64,000 nt of DNA from Coriolopsis trogii. Lineage: Eukaryota > Basidiomycota > Agaricomycetes > Polyporales > Polyporaceae. The translations under genes were made by a program, and so were the position numbers. The number at the start of each line of letters is the position of its first letter. Positions within the stretch are counted from its first letter, which is position 1. The stretch spans positions 868,001-932,000 of the forward strand of contig JAHYIO010000006.1 of the NCBI GenBank assembly GCA_020543525.1. Direction: 5' to 3'. Of this stretch, positions 11,068-23,028 are shown piece by piece. Under the pieces are notes generated by a model that was not told the DNA's origin, ran no database searches, and saw nothing but the letters and a program-made list of their open reading frames with translations.

Positions 11068-12323
11068 ATGGCTCTCTCGAACGATCTCGCGGCCTTGGTC
11101 GGGTTCGGATGCGAAGCGACGCTGTGGGGTCAGTTTTCTCCGACGTGTTTTGACGACGAGAGTCTTGTACTCACATCGAGGCTTCCTAGGCACATACGTC
11201 GTTCTTTTCCTCACCTCTGTCGTTCTTCTACTCCGACGCGTCCAGACGCGGAGCATGAACGTCCCAATATTCGTCGCCAACCTTCTGCTCTTCGCGTCTT
11301 GCACGGCGCATTTTGCGCTCGAGTTCAACCACTTCTACACGACTTTGGTGAGTACGAGCGTGTCGCGCGTATAAGGGGAGCCGCACGTAATCTGGAGGTG
11401 TATAGAGCGCGACCGGAGTAAAGGGCTTTGCCAACGAAACCTCCCAGCTCGTCAGCGCGGACGTTCTCATCTCTTTGAGCGATCTGCTCGGCGACCTTGT
11501 CCTCATCTACCGCTGCTGGGTGATATGGGGCAAGAATTATGCCGTCATCCTCCTCCCACTCTTGACTGCCACAGCAGGCTTCGGTGCGTCCTCTCTTTGT
11601 GTCCATTTCAGCGTCTTCTTTCTCACCCTATCGCACAATATGCCAGGTTGTATCATGGCTGTCGCGCATCTGGTCCTCACCCTGGACCCCACCGCCCCAG
11701 TCCCGCCCGCCGCGCTCGTTCCGCTCGGGACAGCGGGGTACACCCTCCCGCTTGCGACGAACGCCATGGCTACGGCGCTCATCGTGACACGCCTCTGGCT
11801 GACCGCGCGCGGAGCGGAGAAACGCGCAGGCAATCGCAGGCTGGGTACCGCGCGAGCGGCGCAGCGCGCGGTGGCGATCATCGTCGAGAGCGGAATGTTG
11901 TACCTGCTCGCGCAGCTCGCGTTCGTCGTGCTCTTCGCCTTTGGACACCCCGCGGAGGCCATCATGGCCGTCGTTGCTGTGCAGATCTATGTGAGCATCA
12001 TGAATGGGCTTGTTACCACACCTCGAGTCTGCGCTCACTTCGGTCGCCGATAGGGCATCGCGCCGACGCTTATCATCATCCGCGTCGCCCTTGGAATCTC
12101 GAGCGACTACACCGAGCCTCCGCGACGGAACAACGCGTCGGTCATGGAGGTCACACTGGACACTGAGACAATCGGGATGCCGCGCCCTACGTACTTGCCC
12201 GCGCTGCACTCTGTTGGCGGCGGGACCGAGGAGTCGGAGGGCCCCACGCTGCAGGCCGACGGAGAGTACCTCGAGATGAAGTCCCTCGACGCCAGTTTTG
12301 ACGACCTCGCCATTGCCGTTTGA
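11068..12323 (+). CDS. uncharacterised seven-transmembrane protein, 336 aa (intact copy)
   Basis: Five exons (11068-11128, 11190-11347, 11406-11583, 11647-11990, 12054-12323) sum to 337 codons. About seven hydrophobic helices are visible, for example TYVVLFLTSVVLLLR, VPIFVANLLLFASCTAHFAL, NYAVILLPLLTATAGF, CIMAVAHLVLTL, ATNAMATALIVTRLWL, VESGMLYLLAQLAFVVLFAF and AIMAVVAVQIYGIAPTLIII. A hydrophilic acidic tail follows. This topology and the FANET and YRCWVIWG motifs belong to a lineage-expanded mushroom membrane-protein family of unknown role. I see no STE3 pheromone-receptor or RTA1 signature. A paralogue with the same intron positions lies on the opposite strand at 42.4-43.7 kb and carries two stop codons. 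Confidence 0.85.
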
Positions 12324-13590
12324 GTGCCAGGGGGCCATGACGGAAGGAAGAATGGAAGAACGTCGTGGCGCCGTTCTTTCTCCCGTTCGTCTTCTTGGTA
12401 CGCGTCGTATAAAAAGTTGTGGGAATATCTGGCGAATCTTTGTTGAACTGGCATGGCAGTGCCCCCAAACGTTCATTGCTCCCTGTAATATGTTTAGCTA
12501 CCACTGTATAGTCGTCTGTTGCTTTCTTGTCCTATCATCTTGGCCTGTATGGCATGAGTGAGAGAGTGTAGGCCGCGCCACATGAACAGGGTTGGCCTCG
12601 AACCTTTGTACCCCTTGCGAATCGGATCCCGATGAACGTCAGGGGAAGGGAACCGAGATTTCATTAAGCAAAGCCTGGAAAGTCAAACGTCTAACTGAGC
12701 GTACATAACTCACAAGTGGCAATGGTTGGACCTAGGCACTCGATATACATGCGACCATACCAGTCGTACCGCATGCACCGTACGGCCTATAATTGCAGCG
12801 TTATATGGTTCACCCCGACGATGGACTGACGCACCCTATGCACCCGATGGGTCATTCTATGTCTAGAGACGCTAGCAAATGATTATATTGAATGAGACAC
12901 AACGTTGCGTCGTGACAGCTGAAAGAGAATGCGGGAAGACAGCCCGTCGTCTAGAGCGCAAGTTATTCCATGGCTGAGACCATGCGGCACGTGTGCGGTT
13001 CGCAGATCCTGGAGGAGAAGGAGGTCAGTGACACGAGTAAAACTGCAGTATCACGGCTACTAAAGAGTGTTACATTGCCGGACCTCTGAGGATAGTCAAC
13101 ATCCGGCGTTCATAGGCTACGCAGAGGCATTACATTTTCATATGTCCCATTGCACGGCCTGAATCATCTTGGACAGCGCGTACCTGGAGTGTACACTTAT
13201 CCCCTGACGGCACTTGTTCACGTATTTCCCTCGATATATCTAGTGGACGTCTTGCATAGGTGGTCGCGATCTAGCTTATAAGCCCTTACTCTGCATGATT
13301 ATTACTCCACAGCGTATACAGCATGGTCTCGCCAATTGACGCACCAAATGTAGCAGCCGTTGAGACAGAGTTACGCCCGGTCTTTTACGTCATGCGGATG
13401 AATGCGAGATTCCCGGAGAAGTGCCTGCCAATGGTGCATATATTGAGACGAGACGGAAGCTGCAGCAAGGAAGGATAGACGCACCGGGTGGACCGTTGGG
13501 GCGTGTCGCAAACTGAACCGTCCTCACCTCTCGAGTCACAATAAGAATGAGCGAAAGAGGAATGATTGCGGGAGCTGGCACTACTCACGG
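12324..13590. other. 1.3 kb with no gene seen
   Basis: This is low in long open frames on both strands and has no recognisable coding or RNA element. It is one of the emptiest stretches of the window. Confidence 0.5.
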
Positions 13591-13597
13591 TATAAGA
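13591..13597 (+). promoter_or_regulatory. TATA box of the 13687 peptide gene
   Basis: TATAAGA is 90-96 nt upstream of an ATG in good context (CACCGCCATG). A pyrimidine-rich leader lies between them, as in many fungal genes. Confidence 0.45.
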
Positions 13598-13686
13598 TCG
13601 ACGAGGAGGGCGGAGTGGGCTGCTCTCCCGACCACTCCTTCCTTGTCTGTGCTCTCTTTCTTGTCGGTATCCCTCCAATCACCGCC

Positions 13687-13888
13687 ATGTACATACGCGC
13701 GTTGCTTGCGTCCTTCTTGCTCGTCTTGGTTACCGTCGCTCTCGGAGCACCTTCCATGGTCCAGACCCGAGGTGCGTTTCAGTCTCGTCGCCATGCTCTC
13801 ACGTCCCCCGCCCTGTTGCCGTGACGGAACGCTTCCTCATGGAGACCTTCGGCACGCTCCTGACCCTCGACTTCACAGAGGAGAATAA
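13687..13888 (+). CDS. possible tiny secreted peptide precursor, 42 aa
   Basis: The ATG at 13687 starts a clear signal peptide (MYIRALLASFLLVLVTVALG, then APSM). The first exon ends at 13771 with donor GTGCGT. The simplest acceptor (ATGGAG, exon 13845-13888) gives a 42-residue precursor whose mature part would be about 20 residues, basic and without cysteine. Other acceptors (CTTCACAG at about 13878) would give a different tail, so the C terminus is open. A TATA box, pyrimidine-rich leader and start context support a real transcript. It may be a pheromone-like or effector-like peptide or a decayed gene; there is no CaaX end in the model I favour. Confidence 0.35.
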
Positions 13889-14536
13889 AGGCGGACATGG
13901 CTTGCTGTGGCGAGGATGTGCTCATCAGAAAGTTCAGCGTGAGTCCCTCGCGCCCTGGCTCATACCATGATTTTGACAATCTTCTGTTGGTTAGCTATGG
14001 ATGACGACCAGTGTACCTCTCCTTTGTCCATGTCTTGAACACGATGGCCCACGATAGTGAGCAATATGCCTCTGTCTCCCCATCCGTACCTCCAGCGTTC
14101 ACACAGGGGGTTCCTAGGGTTTCCATGATTCGTTCGCGAGCCGGACGACAATGTCTTGTATTTTTACCTCCAAATTACGTCTTGACCATGACTGTGTGTC
14201 CATGTATGCTACCACTTGTAGATCCCCTATCAATCAGCGACTTAGCCATGACTTCGAGTGTAGTTATGCATACCTCTTACGACTAGATTTTCACCATCCA
14301 CCATCAGAGCGTATATAATAGAAAGGGACAAAGCCGCATTGGTGAACAGAGAGGGACAAGAGCGACGACCAGGGTTCATAGTGAAAATAATTCGGATTTG
14401 GGAACGAAACAAAGAACTCAGACCAGTGAGCAGGAGGAGAAGGAGGATGGTACTACTAGTAGAAGGGAAACGAAACCAATTATGTACAGTCACAACGCGG
14501 TTCAAACGCCCAGCGGCACGTCTTTAAGGGGGATTA
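13889..14536. other. intergenic, no supported gene
   Basis: I see no coherent exon. The right half lies just beyond the stop of the HMG-box gene and probably holds its 3' UTR. Confidence 0.4.
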
Positions 14537-16251
14537 TTAGCGCTCATGCTCCCAAATGTCGGTGGTCCATTCAGACCATTCGACCGGGTTCTCTTGAACC
14601 TGAGAATCGGAGAGGGAAGACAGAAATGCATCCGGCGGATTCTCTTTCTGCGTCGGAGGAGGTTCGAGTGGAGCCGGTGCCGACTCCTCTTCCGGCACGA
14701 GGGACTTGAGTAGCTCGAGCACTTCAGCATGCGAGAGCATGGGCGGGGATCCCGCCCCATCATTGGCTGGCGCAACCTCGCAGGATGAAGAGCCCATTTC
14801 CGTCAAGGCGGGAGAGATCGAGGACGGCGCGGGAGGCAGATTCTGGAGCAAGGGCGCTGGATAAGCAGGAGGGTGTCTAGGAGTCGGCTGGGTAAAGCGG
14901 GGAGCGGTGGTCGGAGACGAAGATGAAGATGAAGACGCGACGGGACTGTCCGGAATTTCAATGGCGTGCTCGATGTTGCGGCCGTCGCATCCGTTCTGGG
15001 GAACCCACAGACTGGGTTGTGGCTGAGGATGCAGGAAATGCGTATGTACCATCGCCCCGAAGGCTTGACTTGGCATGCGTGCGCCGTAAGCTTGTGCGGG
15101 ATACGTTGGACAGATGCCAGTTGTTTGGGCCATCTGCATTGCGAGCATGTGTCTGTCGAAAGTCTGATGTGCACTCGCATGGACTTGCTGTGGCGGCAGG
15201 AACATGTTCGGAGCAGGGGGTGCAGGCCGCTGGTCCCGTCCAAATGAGTGTCTAGCAGTTGATGCAAATTGCAGGAGAGAACACTCACTGCGGGCGTGTT
15301 CGGCTGCAAGCTAATGGTATGTGAAGGAAGCTGACTTTGCTGCGCAAAAAGTCTTGGTGGGTAGGGCATAGGTTGCTGCGCGAGCATCGACTGATACTGG
15401 TGAGATTGGAGAATGGGCATGTAGCCTGGAGGAGGAATTTGGCGACGTGGGATCCCCCTAAGTACAGTGCCATAAGGTTGATAACGGTGTGCGGGGACGA
15501 TCCCAGAGGGTCGGTGCTGCATCATCACTGTCAATGGTGGCTGCGCCTGCGCGAAAGACTTCGATTCAAACGTTGAGTGACGGTAATGTACGACAATACA
15601 AAGTGCGCTCACCTTGTCGGACCCAACGAGAGACGCATTCTTATCGAGATCCAGACCAAGAGCGTTCTCGAGGTGGAACGGAACGTCAGGGCTGGTGTTC
15701 GCAGGGTTTGACATGACACCAGGCGGCGAGGAAGACGCGGATAGCGCAGACGGCGGTAGCGAGCTGCCAGACGACCACACCGATGACGGCACGCCACACG
15801 ATGTAAAGAGAGAGGACGGGGTTGAGGAAGCCGACGTCGACGAGCCGTCGCTGTGGTCCACAGTCCCACTAACCAAGGACGCCTTCCGCACCTCCTTCGT
15901 CGCCCGGCCACGGCCACCCGGGGTGGCCCGCTGTTTCCTAGCCTTCCTCTCTGTCCTCGGTCTCGGGTTGCACGCGAGCTCCGGATGGAGGCGTGCAAAC
16001 TCCTGCTTCGCGACCAGCGCGCGCGCGGTGTAGATTTGCTTGACCTCAACCGACTCGGCGCTCCAACTGAAGCCCGCGATTTTGCTCCATAAGTCGGTGG
16101 CAAAGGGCACGAACCGATGCGGATTTGCGTCTTTATGTTTCTGTTGGTACAGAGCGTTAAAGTGGGCAATGACCGGTTTGATGACCCGATATTTGTCCTG
16201 TCTGTAGAGCATGAAGCTATTGGGAGCGCGTCGGGGGGACTTCTTAGCCAT
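14537..16251 (-). CDS. HMG-box transcription factor 1, 533 aa
   Basis: Three exons (16251-15613, 15558-15289, 15229-14537) sum to 534 codons. An HMG box sits at the extreme N terminus, about residues 6-95 (RRAPNSFMLYRQDKYRV, then FVPFATDLWSKIAGFSWSAESVEVKQIYTARALVAKQEFARLHPEL). It is of the sequence-specific MATA/SOX type rather than the HMGB type. A basic Arg/Lys patch (RTERKARKQRATPGGRGRA) probably acts as a nuclear localisation signal. The rest is Ser/Pro/Gln-rich, with an acidic Pro-rich C terminus likely to act in activation. An in-frame extension exists upstream of 16251, but the chosen ATG opens onto the conserved box and lies about 130 nt from a TATA element. A second HMG-box gene is at 50.9 kb. 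Confidence 0.88.
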
Positions 16252-16382
16252 TGAGAGTTGATAGGGGAGGGAAGTCCGTAGGTGGGTGGCAGAACGGGAG
16301 AGACGTGAAGGACGACAGGCAAGAGAGTAATCAGAAAGAGGGAGTGGGAGACCTGTGGTGGTCAAGGGAGGGCTCGCTCCTC

Positions 16383-16390
16383 TCTTTATA
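16383..16390 (-). promoter_or_regulatory. TATA box of HMG-box gene 1
   Basis: On the minus strand this reads TATAAAGA, about 130 nt upstream of the ATG at 16251. It supports that start over the longer in-frame extension. Confidence 0.5.
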
Positions 16391-17330
16391 CGACGCGTGT
16401 GTGGCACGCTTGGCCTTCGGTCAAAGCGACGACGACAGGCAAAGCGAGAGCGTCACGGGACCGCGACGCGCCCCCTCTCACTCGGTTTCGGTCGCTGGGC
16501 CACAACATTCCCATTCATGCGCACGGGTCACAACACGGCGTCCACTTCGTTATGCTCCAGACGAAAGTGTTACGCGACGTTAGCCACCCTACATAGCGCG
16601 CCACGCGTAGGACGCTCACCTTACTTCTGTGGGCTCTATCACTATATCTCCCCCTTTCTCAGAGGCATACGAACGGTACATATGTACTGAGACACAATTT
16701 TGGCACAGCATGATAGCATTGGTCATGGTTGCCGCGTGTAAGAACATCATCGTCGATGAATTGAATAGCCTTCAGATGGCGAGACTGCAGCGTTGATTCG
16801 TTCGAATCTATGTAGGTGTCCACAAAGGGGAGTAGCTCACTGCGTTGAGACGTCAAACAGCAGTATCCTAGTATGGTTCAGTGCATCGTGTCAGAACTTA
16901 CCTCATTCCACTAGGAGACAATGTTGTGAGGTGTATCATCCACAACTTCCGATTACTTTCCCTGGCCCCAGGTCTGCATCAAAACGGAAGACAAATTGTA
17001 TGAAAACTGTAGACGTGATACTAACCCTGTGTTGTGACGCACCGATGATTGCCCCCTCATCGGCACGCAGTGACTGGCGCAGCGCAGCTTGGCAGCCTGG
17101 TGCACGGCTGGCTTCGTAGATTGATAGGACTGCAAGTATCCTCCTGGACGCTGGCCTACAGGACATGGAAGTCCGCGTTCCTTCATAACCGTATGTACAG
17201 GTGAAACCCTTGCTTCACAGTTCGCTTGGACATCCTGATTGAAGCTACGCAATTGGAGAGCGATGTGCTAGGCGCTGGTCATATCTGCAACCTGCCCTGG
17301 ATGGATGGCTCGTTATGAAGAGCCTTACTT
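16391..17330. other. intergenic, no supported gene
   Basis: It holds the HMG-box promoter region and then about 0.7 kb without recognisable exons. Confidence 0.4.
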
Positions 17331-18333
17331 ATGTGTCGCTTGTCCGACATCTGCGCTACTAGTAGTAGAATAACCATAACTTCGCGCAACTTGCAATACT
17401 GCACTCACCTTGATATTCATGACATCCGGTCCGTCAGTCTCACATTCCTTGCGCCTTACATCGATGGCAATCAGCACCAACCGCCTTCGCAGAACATCTT
17501 ACCCTGGCTCCTCCGCAGAGCTGAGAACCGCTTCCCCCGCATGAAAGCAGGGCTATTCCAGCTCACTTCAGAAACCGTGATAAAGGTCCGCGATGTGGCG
17601 GCAGCGCGTTGCGAGGTCGAAGCCTTGCGTTTCGCTGCAAAACACACTTCCATACCCGTTCCACGGTTGATCGACTACTGGGAGGAAGGCGAAGAAGGCT
17701 ATATCATCATGAAATTCATCCCAGGCAGTACCCTCGCACGTACCTGGAAACAACTTTCAGAAGGGCAACGATCCCACGTCATGCACACCATCGCTGGTTT
17801 CGTGGACCAGCTGCAATCCCTTCCCCAACCTGCGCTACTCCCACAGTCGAATCTGCCACGAGTAGGCTGGATCGGTTCGACGTCGGGTAACGGTTTCTTC
17901 GATTACAAGATCGGCTCCTTGGAGATCAGCCCGTTCCCCGACGAGCGATCCTTCAGGGACTGGCACGTATCCCTCTTTAGGAGCTTTGGGCGCACGCACG
18001 CCCCGACTGCAAAACGTCTCGAGGAAATACGTACTTCCAAACCTGTGGAACACCCAGTCGTGTTCACACATGGGGACATCAGCCGCCGGAACGTCATGGT
18101 GCGCAAAGTCGGAGAGGGAGACGAGGTCGTCGAGGTCGCGGCCTTACTGGATTGGGAGCAGGCGGGGTGGCGCCCGATATACTGGGAAGGCATGAAATAT
18201 GAGCGACAGTCGACCCGAGTGGTACGAGTATGCGAGGAAGGTCGTATACCGTGGTTATGAGGAGGCAGTGGACTTGGACAACGAGCTCCTGGATGTATCC
18301 GGATGGCCGATGTATCATGGCACAGCATCATAG
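17331..18333 (+). pseudogene. APH-family (aminoglycoside phosphotransferase-like) kinase, frameshifted copy
   Basis: Protein-kinase-like fold of the APH/choline-kinase superfamily. The main frame from ATG 17331 holds the conserved core. It includes LIDYWEEGEEGYIIMKFIPG, WIGSTSGNGFFDYKIG, the catalytic loop FTHGDISRRNVMV (HGDxxxxN) and the metal-binding LLDWEQAGWRPIYWEG. After GMKY the frame runs into a stop at 18260. The homologous C-terminal part (WYEYARKVVYRGYE..., ending at 18333) continues in the +1 frame. The intact paralogue at 31.9 kb shows one continuous frame here, so this copy has suffered a small deletion (length 2 modulo 3) near 18195-18215. The N-terminal 45 residues do not resemble the paralogue and may be mis-modelled. 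The substrate is unknown for the family; resistance activity should not be assumed. Confidence 0.75.
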
Positions 18334-18664
18334 GCTCGATTCTGAAGCAGTCGCTTGCTTCTCCCAATGGTCAATACTTCGTACCTGGTGCCGCGGTTTA
18401 GCATGTCTGCAGCAAATTATAGACATACCTGGCACAGCAACTGACATGGCCATAGCATAGCCGTTCCGTAAGAGTGCGTCGTTTGTGGTTCCTATCGTGC
18501 TTATGTCCTTTTACTTGTTCTGTGAATATTGCGCTCGGGGTTCTGCGGTTGCGAGCAACGCACGTTTGCACTCGGTATGACACACGCCAAGAGGGAGCAT
18601 GATATGTGAGAGAATTAGTAGGGCATGTACACGTATAACGCGACCACTCAACGGGAGAAGCCTC

Positions 18665-19627
18665 TCATGTATGCAGCGGTACGATTCTCCTTCCCCTGTC
18701 TCTCTCGATCTCCATCGCCGACCGCATCTCCCTACCCTTCTCCATCGTTCGACCCTCCCCACCAAGACCGTTACCCATCAGCGTCGGCATGTGCCCGGGC
18801 AGGAGCATGCGCACAACTGCCTTCATGACCTGGTAGGGATTCCTGGACCCCCACACCTTCGCGCTCGCGTCCTTGATGCCCGCGACCTTGAAGACTTCGT
18901 GGATCATCGGATTGCACGCGAGCCCGAACCCGACGGGTCGTGGGCGGAGGATGATGCGCGTCGACCCGAACTTGCTCTCCATCTCCGTCCAAATGGTGCG
19001 GTCCTCGAAACGCTCGATGTAGTCCATGTTCCGCACCGCCTGCGGGAACGCCTTCCCGAGCGCGGTTGGGTAGTCGTTCCCCTTGCCCTCACCCAGCCCG
19101 AGCATGCCCTTCCCGTTCCCGACGACGATGAGCACCGCTATGCGCTCGATCTTGCCCTTGCCCGTCTGCTGCTTGACGAATCGCGCGACGAGTGCGCGGT
19201 ACAGCTTCTGGTGTTCCTGCGGAGGCAGGTGAAGGAACTTGATCGGCTTCATGCTGTCCGTTGAGCTTTCAATCTCGTCTACCGCCACGACCTCCTCCTG
19301 AACGCCCTCTTCAATTTCGCGCGCTATACGGAACATGGAGGGGTTGTTGCGGATGATGACGGTGTTGGTGTATGGGGTGTGTTTATTAGGGGGGAATGTG
19401 TGGCTCTCATGAGTATCGAGCAGAGCATCTGGAGTCATGAGGTTCGGGAAGTATTCGCTCTCCTCCATGGCGGCCGCGAACTTCTGCTGCTCAGCAATTC
19501 GGCGGAGGTCGTCGTTAGGCCGCTTCGCTGGAATAGAATAGAAACGAGCGACAGGTGCAGAGACGGCAAGCAGTCGTGGCCGCTTTGAGCAGGCCGCAAA
19601 GGCGACCCTGGCGACTTTTGAGCTCAT
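18665..19627 (-). CDS. MRPS5: mitochondrial small-subunit ribosomal protein uS5m, 320 aa
   Basis: A single-exon gene. The first 40 residues are basic and hydroxylated without acids (MSSKVARVAFAACSKRPRLL...), as expected for a mitochondrial presequence. The S5 RNA-binding domain starts near residue 160, with the signature VVGNGKGMLGLGEGKG and the adjoining ALGKAFPQAVRNMDYIERF. The C-terminal S5 domain follows (PRPVGFGLACNPMIHEVFKVAGI, DASAKVWGSRNPYQVMKAV). The role is assembly and decoding fidelity of the mitoribosomal small subunit. There is no sign of damage. Confidence 0.93.
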   Translation of the reverse strand: MSSKVARVAFAACSKRPRLLAVSAPVARFYSIPAKRPNDDLRRIAEQQKFAAAMEESEYFPNLMTPDALLDTHESHTFPPNKHTPYTNTVIIRNNPSMFRIAREIEEGVQEEVVAVDEIESSTDSMKPIKFLHLPPQEHQKLYRALVARFVKQQTGKGKIERIAVLIVVGNGKGMLGLGEGKGNDYPTALGKAFPQAVRNMDYIERFEDRTIWTEMESKFGSTRIILRPRPVGFGLACNPMIHEVFKVAGIKDASAKVWGSRNPYQVMKAVVRMLLPGHMPTLMGNGLGGEGRTMEKGREMRSAMEIERDRGRRIVPLHT

Positions 19628-20208
19628 TGTCGGAAGGCGGCGAGGAGGACGAAATGGACGGCAGAGTGAACGGTGTCGCCTCGCTGTCCTTCTGCAATAT
19701 TTTGGCGCTCATAGTGTCTGCGGCTTTTTCGGGCCGCACGATCTCCTCACGCCTCAGCTCGCTGCTGTTGATGTGTATGAAGACTGCCAGTGATCTATGT
19801 CCCAGTCACCCAAAGAGACTGCACAGGATGTGCATGGCTCGTCCGCTTGCATAAATGCAGCTGGGACGACATATCACCGTTAATCACGCAAAGCGGGCCA
19901 CTGGAGTATACACAATTGCAAGAAGAGCGCAATGGGCTCATGAGGATTGAGCCTTTGTCATAGGGAGAAACTTGGGCACCGAGAATAGTGCTTAGCTAAC
20001 TATTATATCTGTATGTGTATCTGCAGTTGTATGGGTAAGCTCTGTCCGAGACTGTATGCGTGGTGTGGGACTAGGATGCTAACACTGCAAAGAGGGTGCG
20101 ATATTCATTACTCTCCCTGGCGTGTCAATGTCCAGAGACGTTCTAGCGTATCTCACGAGAAAGCGGACGAAAACGTCAATATATACATAGGTCGGAAGCT
20201 GTGGTGCT
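19628..20208. other. intergenic between uS5m and GT61 genes
   Basis: It should hold the uS5m promoter and the 3' flank of the GT61 gene. No exon seen. Confidence 0.4.
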
Positions 20209-22445
20209 TCAAGTGACTCTTCGGGGTGCCTCTTCCCGGACTATGCGCAGGACAGCGTCTACGTTGATAGGTACTATCGCATCCTTCGAGGCGGATACGA
20301 CAGGAGGAAGGTTTCCAGTAGTGAACATTCTGAAAGAGTGGATCAGTACATCGGACAAGGTCGGGTTGTAAGACCAAGATACGCACCTTTCGTTCCACCA
20401 TGCCATGTAGTCGATGTCGAGGACCTGCATCGCATACTGCTGATCACGCACGAATGTACCAGGCGGGAAAAATTCCATCAACATAGGCGGAGACACAGGA
20501 GGCGCAGTGTCCTTCTGTCCTTTGGAAGGCGAGGTCGGCTTGCTCTCCGCGTACGGAGAGCGCAAGAAGACACTATCCGCGAGCTGTTCTCCATGTGGCC
20601 CCATCACAATCTGCATCCACATTCATTCAGTGTTGTGCACTAGCGACGAGACCAGGAATGATGACACACCGAAGAGCGAGCAATGGCAGCCATCCTCTCC
20701 ATCCACTCGGTCGCGGGGACGGTCCCGTTGCCGCGAACGACGTGGACCTCCCCTAGCACGCCCTCCCTCTCCAAGCCCCTTAGCCCATTCACGAGACGTT
20801 CGTGGTCCTCGCCAGACAACCGCGCACCTGCACCAGACGGCGCGTCTTGCATGGACACGTACGTCACCACCGGCTTCTTCGTCGCCTTCTTGCTCCAGAA
20901 CGAGCTCCGCTCTGTCTTGGACCCAGACACAGCCAGCGAATCTGCTATGCGCAGGTAACGCAGGAGGGCAGAACGTACAGGCGCCCACCACCCATCCGGC
21001 GCATTGAGCCCGATGAACGGCGCGGCCCACACCGGCTCACCCTCCTCTCCCGCGCTGCGCTTATCCATGTCCTGGGGAACAGCGGGTTCACGAGTCGAGG
21101 GCAGCCAGCGGGCACGTCCGCGCTCAGCCGCACCCCGGTCTGCAACGACAACGCGCTCGAGGAGGAAGGGAACGTGCATGTCCGCGATGTCGTCCCAGTC
21201 CTCTTCGAACCACATACCCATCGTGGGCAGGACGGCTTTGGGAAAGAGGGGGTGGAAGCCGAGGTAAGCGCGTTCCCGCGGTGGTGGGTGGGCCTTGGGA
21301 TCCTCGCCTTCAGCTGGAGGTATGGATGGAGTTGAGAACGTTGGCACGTTGGGGAATATGAGACGGAGAGGAGCGGGTACCGCACTGGCAGGAGCAGCGG
21401 GCGCTGAAGGTGAGATGATGTGCAGGCCGCCAGGGGTAGTGAAGGTAGAAGAAGGCCCCGAAGACATGAGGGAGGCGTGTGTGCGGAACAGAGACAGGAG
21501 CAGGTAGGGATCTTGCGATTCGGCGGCATCGAGTGCTAGCCAAGAGGTTCCATGGATTCTGCGTGTCAACGTCAGTGCGCGATGCGGAGGGGAAGGACGC
21601 ATATTGCCTACTTTGCCGCACATGGACCAAACCACTCGCTCGCATCCTTCACAGTGAGCACATGCCAGTCCTGGACCCGCGGTGGTTTGGAAGGGTCGAG
21701 GGAAGACGAGCCGATATCGCTGAGTTTGGGGACCTTCGTCCAGTCATTCGCGACTACGAACAATGTGCCGTTGACAGCAATTACATTGTCCATTATTGTG
21801 TAACCTGCCAACCCACCAGCAGTCAGCCCGTGTCCTGACCCTCCACACTTAGAGGCAAAGGTGGCAAAGACATGCAGCCCAAGACTCAGCATAAGAGATG
21901 AGCACGCACCTGGTGTGTGCGCAACGACCTTCGTCTCCGGCACGTCCTTGCCCCACCTAATGAATTGGTCCTTCACAGTGACTCCCGTGCTCAAGCTGAC
22001 TCCCTTGTCTCCCTTGTCCAAGCTGCGTGCACCCTTCTTCCCCGACGCGAAGTTGTAAATCATCGCGTCCCGGCCGCTGCCCGACAAAATGCGCCCCCCT
22101 GCGACACGCGAAACCTCACCCTCGCGCCATTCCCAGTCTCCGGCAATGATGTCCTCCAACTCATCTCTCCACTGCTTCGGTCTCCGTCCGTCGGCCTCGA
22201 AACCAGGGTCCCTTGTACCGAGGCCTATTCCTGAGGTCAGAACCTACGTCGGGATGGAGCAATCAAGGAAGTGCCTACGTACCTATACTCGATAGATAAC
22301 TTGACGTGAGCTTCTGTGGATTCACTCCGACGAGTCCCAGTGACGTCTCGAGGTTATACGAGAGGACAAAGATTGTGAGCGAGAATAGGACGAGCGTCAC
22401 CTCCCGTCGTGTCGGGGGTGCGGTCCAATGTCGTGTAGGGCCCAT
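20209..22445 (-). CDS. GT61-family glycosyltransferase (DUF563), type II membrane protein, 634 aa
   Basis: Six exons (22445-22283, 22224-21910, 21804-21612, 21558-20670, 20610-20387, 20329-20209) sum to 635 codons. A short cytosolic tail (MGPTRHWTAPPTRRE) is followed by a signal anchor (VTLVLFSLTIFVLSYNL), predicting a Golgi/ER lumenal enzyme. The stem leads to GDWEWREGEVSRVAGGRILSG and GGLAGYTIMDNVIAVNGTLF. The DUF563 signature is near the end: VMGPHGEQLADSVFL and MEFFPPGTFVRDQQYAMQVL. Relatives include EOGT, POMGNT2 and plant beta-1,2-xylosyltransferase, so a sugar-nucleotide-dependent O- or N-glycan modification is likely. The exact donor and acceptor cannot be told. Confidence 0.88.
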
Positions 22446-23028
22446 CCGACGCGTCCACGGCTGGCAGCAAAGGCTCAGAGGTCAAGCGGTACAGCTGAGA
22501 GGAGGTCGTGCTCCGGTTGGAGAAGCAAGATATGCGTGGCAGTCCGTCGCGAGCCGAGCCAAATATGTAGCTTCCGATGTGACGTCTATCTTGTACTGAA
22601 GGCGACTTCCAGCCGCTCTATTCGCGCAATGGCGTTGATAAGTTGTGCAGACGGGGAATTAAAGTGGCCAGGCGTTACAATGGTCTACGGAGGTGGAGTC
22701 GTCGTCGAGAGAGCGGATGGATGGAGTCTGGCAAAGCGTCTAGACTCGGGTCTGTTCAGCAATTCATTTTGGGACAGGCTGCGCGCCCGCATCTCGATCG
22801 GTGATTCACAACGTAGATTTACAACTACGATCTGTCCAGTCCGAGATTGATGTCTACACGGAATCTCAAATGACAAGACAACGGGGGCATGTATGTAGTA
22901 GTCGTGAGTCCAAAGGTACGTGCCAAGTCTTATAGGTCATCAAGCACTGGCACAGGTCAAAATGAATCAAAGCACGCGTAAGTTGCATTATAATTAGGAT
23001 GTACTCAGTAAGGTGCCCCATGGACGCT
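22446..23028. other. intergenic between GT61 and ATP10
   Basis: Contains the GT61 promoter and the ATP10 3' flank. A 140-codon plus-strand frame at 22428-22850 overlaps the GT61 first exon antisense and has no domain. Confidence 0.4.

Noticed and set aside
11628..12476. 282-codon minus-strand frame opposite the 7-TM gene
   Set aside because: Antisense shadow of verified 7-TM exons; Arg-rich composition without a domain.
12594..12604. RNA polymerase III B-box match on the minus strand
   Set aside because: GGTTCGAGGCC matches the consensus, but the T-stem bases do not pair and there is no A box upstream.
16252..16407. 52-residue N-terminal extension of HMG-box protein 1
   Set aside because: The TATA box at 16383-16390 lies within it, and the ATG at 16251 opens onto the conserved box.
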